Source of the DNA: Diplosphaera chodatii
Lineage: Eukaryota; Chlorophyta; Trebouxiophyceae; Prasiolales; Stichococcaceae
Length of the DNA stretch: 64,000 nt
NCBI GenBank assembly: GCA_032358165.1
Contig: JAALGY010000062.1
Span: forward strand, 620,001 to 684,000
Direction of reading: 5' to 3'
Shown in pieces: positions 60,801 through 64,000 of this stretch. The notes under the pieces were generated by a model. It had not been told where the DNA came from. It saw only the letters and a list, made by a program, of their open reading frames with translations, and made no database searches. Every line of letters starts with the position of its first letter. Positions within the stretch are counted from its first letter, which is position 1. Both the position numbers and the translations under genes were made by a program.

Positions 60801-63468
60801 ATCCTGTGGGAGCTGGTCACCGGGGAGTCCCCCGCCCGCGGCCGCCTGCGCGCCGTCAGGTGGGGTCCAGGGACGTCCCACCGACATTTCCCACGCACAT
60901 TCTCCCGCTGGCAGGCCACGGCCCCTCCGCTGCCACAGCCCAGCAGCCCGGCGCCACGTCTCGGACGCGGCCAGGCCTCACCCGCAGCCGATGGTGTGGT
61001 CGAGTGCGAGTGTATGGTCCCAAGGCGCTCCAGATGCCCTGTGTCACCTACATGACGTCATGCGCTGCAGGGTGCCGGAGGAGTGCCCGCTGGCCATCGC
61101 GGACCTGATCACCCGGTGCATGGACAGCAAGCCGGGCAACCGGCCCAGCGCGAAGGACGTGGTGTTCATCCTCAGCGAGCAGGTGCGGGCGACTGGACGA
61201 CTACTTACTGTCTTGAAGCCAGGGACCTGATTGAGTGTGCGTGTCTCAGCTTGGCCTTGGAAGTCAGGCGCTGTGCTGGTGTCGGTGCCACGCGCTGAGC
61301 TGCCCACCACGCGCTCTGCTTCTGCACTCTGCTGTGATGATTGCGGTCGTAGCAGGCTGTCACTGACTGGTATGCTCCGTACAGGCCAAGGCGATGGACA
61401 GGGCGCGCACGCGGCGCACTCCAGCTGGCGCCCCGGAGCAGGCGACCTCCAAGGTCGCCTCATACTCATTCCAAGCACATTGCTGTTCTCGGGCGTATGC
61501 GGCCTGAGCTCTCCACAGGATGTGTTGTAGTACACACGACGACCTCCTGAAGCCTGCCGTTGTGGCCTCCTGCGCAGAGGGCGCCGGACGCGGAGTGCAG
61601 CGAGGACCTCATCTCGGCGATAGTGCACATGTGCCACGTGGTGGGCGGCCCCGCCAGCGGCATCACCCGCGAGGAGGCGATCGCCGCCGCCACCTTCAAG
61701 GACGAGCTGCGCACCTACAAGTGAGCGGCTTGCTGGCACCTGCATCTCCGCAGTACTGGCGACAGCGCAGCTGCCCGCCCAGTTGGCAGAGGCCAGCTGC
61801 TTCCGGCGCTACTGCTGCGCCATATCAGCAGGGCTGCAAGGAAAATGTTGCATGACTTCACAGGCTGCCTGGCCAGCATACGCCTGCTTGTGGCAACACG
61901 ATGGGACGGCCTGCCATCAAGTTCTCCGACGAGGCTTGCTGTGGGTGACTCACGGTCAACTAGTTGAGTAGACTCGAGCCTCACACGCTTTCTCCGCAGG
62001 ATGTACGTGCGGGAGGTGCAGAAGACGCTGGTGCTACCCAACGTGGAGACAGAAGGCAGCCCCAACCACCAGCGGCTGGTGTCGCTGGTCGAGTCGCACC
62101 GCGCCGTCATGGTCATCTTCATGCAGGTGAGCTGCACTCATGGTTTGCCTGTTTAATTTGCTGCTTACCATGGCAAGGGCCAGTGTCTGACTGTGCACAG
62201 TCTGAAGCATGCAAGCACTGTGGGAGCTTGTGCGTCAGCATTTCGGCGTGCCGCTGGTTATTCACAGCAGCTGTGTTGGTACTGCAGGAGCACACCAACA
62301 CCATCCGGCGCTTCCAGTTCGTCAGCCTGCAGGAGGCGGCTGCGTATGTTGCAAAGGTGCTGCGCTCAACCTTGTGTGCTTTGGGTTGCCTGATGAGATC
62401 ATGCCGGGTCTGACATGCAAGTCCTCGCAGGCCCTGCTGATGTGGACCGACTGCTGCGTATACAGGCAGAGAAGCCAGACCAGCGGGGGATGCAGCAGCA
62501 GGAGCTGACTGCCGCGCAGCCATCAATGCCGTGGAACCTCATCCTGGAGTCCCTGGAACTCACAGAGCACCAGCGCAAGGTACCTCCTATTTTTCGTCGT
62601 CCAGTCCATCTCGCTTTGCTACCTGTCAGCACCTGCCCATGTCTTTCCTCAGTCGTGCTACCTGCTGCGGGGTCCTCGCCGTGGTTGCCGCAAACTGCGA
62701 ACGGCCACGAAATTTGCATGCAGAGACGGCTTCTTGTTCCGTGCAGTCGCTGGTGGCGGCGCGCAACATGGTGGTGCAGCGGCTGCGGGCGATCACGGAC
62801 GAGCGCAAGCGCCTCATGGCCGCGCTGCACAGCTTCGTGCTGCAGGTCGGTGCCCTGGGTGATGCGCGCAACGCTTTTCGCCTGGAGCATGTGGTACATA
62901 GCTGCAGTTGCATGCATGGTTGCACCCGGGACACGAACTGGCAGCAGTGAACACGGGGCGACGGGCTGCAGGCGCCGCAGTCGGGCGGGTTTGTCAGCGC
63001 GGTGGACCACAGCGAGGGGCTGAAGGCCAACCTGGAGGAGGAGGGCGCCCTGCTGCAGGACTTCCACATCGTGTTCACCTGCAAGGTGGGCGCCGCAGGA
63101 GAGGGCATCACCGTACAATGACATCAGCCATTGAGCGTGCCCCTGTCTGTCAAGCGGCGGGTGGCAAGATGGTTGCAACACTGCTGGCGGCCGCTGCGGG
63201 CCCAGATACCAGGAGCTGCGCACCGACGGAGCTGTGCGCTGCGCAGACGCTGACGGCGCTGCAGCAGGCGCGGCTGGAGGTGGGCGCCTTCCCGTGCCTG
63301 CCGGATGCGATGACGGTGTGCGGGCTGCTGGCGGACCAGATGGCGGGCAAGCGCATCGCGGATGTGGCCGGCAAGGCGGCCGCGCGGGAGCAGGGCGGCC
63401 CAGCGCCCGAGGAGCGGGACTCCAAGCACGGCGGCGGCGAGGCCAGCGTCCGCGCCCGCAGCCTGTGA
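57859..63468 (+). CDS. TKL/Raf-like protein kinase with N-terminal membrane anchor and long C-terminal extension
   Basis: Exon 1 (57859-59076, 406 codons) opens with a probable membrane anchor (residues 9-28, VVAATAAATAATIGIGALVW), then a disordered Ser/Pro/Ala/Gln-rich region with an acidic run (EDEEEGDEEDDAEQ). Exons 59190-59293 and 59378-59459 lead to the glycine loop LGQGSFGT then VYKAL. Motifs: VAVKIFPTH (lysine, 59637), FHxxx-type helix LDIARGLHFLHRHSV (60177), VHFDLKSPNVLL (60409, HFD instead of HRD), IADVGLAKIL (DVG instead of DFG), SAPEVLLGARCSEKVDIYSL with GVILWELVTGESP (60740-60830) and ITRCMDSKPGNRPSAKDV (61105). Phase-compatible exons continue from 61383 to 63468: ECSEDLISAIVHMCHVVGGP, a helical stretch (AARNMVVQRLRAITDERKRL) and ALQQARLEVGAFPCLPDAMT, with no known domain. 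These could be a second gene, but no clear start separates them. Intron 1 has a GC donor. Confidence 0.82.
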
Positions 63469-64000
63469 GCCCTCGCGCTGCACCTGGTAGCAGCCCAGTG
63501 GTCATGGCGTCGCACGCATGTCCGCGGCAGCGAGCTCAGCGGGCGTGCAGCAGCAAAACCTACGCCCTTGCCGGCAACGGGCGTCTGCAGCTGCACGGTC
63601 TACAATGGCGTGAACAAGTGGCGCCATGCTCCGACACATGCGCGGTAGCGGCAAACTGCGGCTGCAGCACAAGGCGGCACGGGCGCCTGGGCGGGCCTCC
63701 AGTTTACAGAACCCCTAACAGGGGGCCATAGATTCAGAGGAAGACCATGCACACAATGATGGCAGCCACATTTGTGCAGCAGCCCACGACAGGAAGCGAA
63801 GAGGTTTTGCCATTCATTCAGACTGCCATCGCGCAGCCAGTGCCGATCTCGCTGCACAGCTCTCGTGCCTGTGTGTTGGGTTGCTAGCCCGGCTTCTGCA
63901 GCCAATGCAGCGCATCCACAGAGCGACACACGAGCTGCATGAGCGGGCGCTGTACACCTATTACTAATGCTTGGCACTCAGGGTAGGATAGCAGTAGCTT
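63469..64000. other. Intergenic sequence at the right edge
   Basis: Downstream of the TKL kinase stop. No gene recognised; probably 3' UTR and spacer. Confidence 0.4.

Overview
The window is nuclear DNA from a green alga, probably trebouxiophyte/Chlorella-like. The sequence is GC-rich. Genes are packed on both strands and cut by many short introns with GT donors and strong TGCAG-type acceptors. The protein repertoire is plant/algal: plastid-type diaminopimelate decarboxylase, an HMA1-type metal ATPase, SnRK2 and Raf-like kinases, CCT and TIFY-CCT-GATA regulators. The lineage call is an inference from gene content and style; no marker gene was compared. Nothing looks prokaryotic, viral or transposon-derived.

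Layout. 1-5.0 kb: minus-strand SulP/SLC26 transporter running off the left edge. 5.5-7.2 kb: unrecognised 275-aa protein (+). 7.4-7.6 kb: tiny 48-aa membrane protein (-). 8.3-15.4 kb: long MORC ATPase with a CW zinc finger (+). 15.8-16.7 kb: LSM2 (-). 17.7-18.7 kb: mitochondrial ribosomal protein uL29m/MRPL47 (+). 19.3-19.7 kb: intronless J-domain protein (-). 20.1-21.8 kb: INSIG-like membrane protein (+). 22.1-22.8 kb: unrecognised membrane protein (-). 23.5-24.1 kb: C-terminal half of a DsbA/FrnE-like protein (+). 24.8-25.7 kb: plastid-targeted small protein (-). 26.7-28.9 kb: CCT-domain protein (+). 30.0-33.6 kb: TFIIIC WD40 subunit (-). 34.5-38.3 kb: TIFY-CCT-GATA factor with glutamine-rich tail (-). 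38.6-39.8 kb: helix-hairpin-helix protein (+). 40.2-43.2 kb: SnRK2 kinase (-). 43.8-46.6 kb: lysA (-). 47.0-52.6 kb: HMA1 P1B-ATPase (+). 53.3-57.0 kb: PP2A B55 subunit (-). 57.9-63.5 kb: TKL/Raf-like kinase with a long C-terminal extension (+).

Genes form many divergent and convergent pairs, so 0.3-1 kb spacers probably serve as shared promoters or shared 3' ends. There is no operon-like pathway cluster. Themes that recur are chromatin and transcription (MORC, TFIIIC, CCT, TIFY-GATA), RNA and translation (LSM2, uL29m), phosphorylation signalling (SnRK2, TKL, PP2A-B55), and plastid metabolism and transport (LysA, HMA1). For ten or so genes I checked that exon phases join without a stop; those models are marked. 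Others are ranges in which only the main exons were read, and 5' ends are the weakest part.
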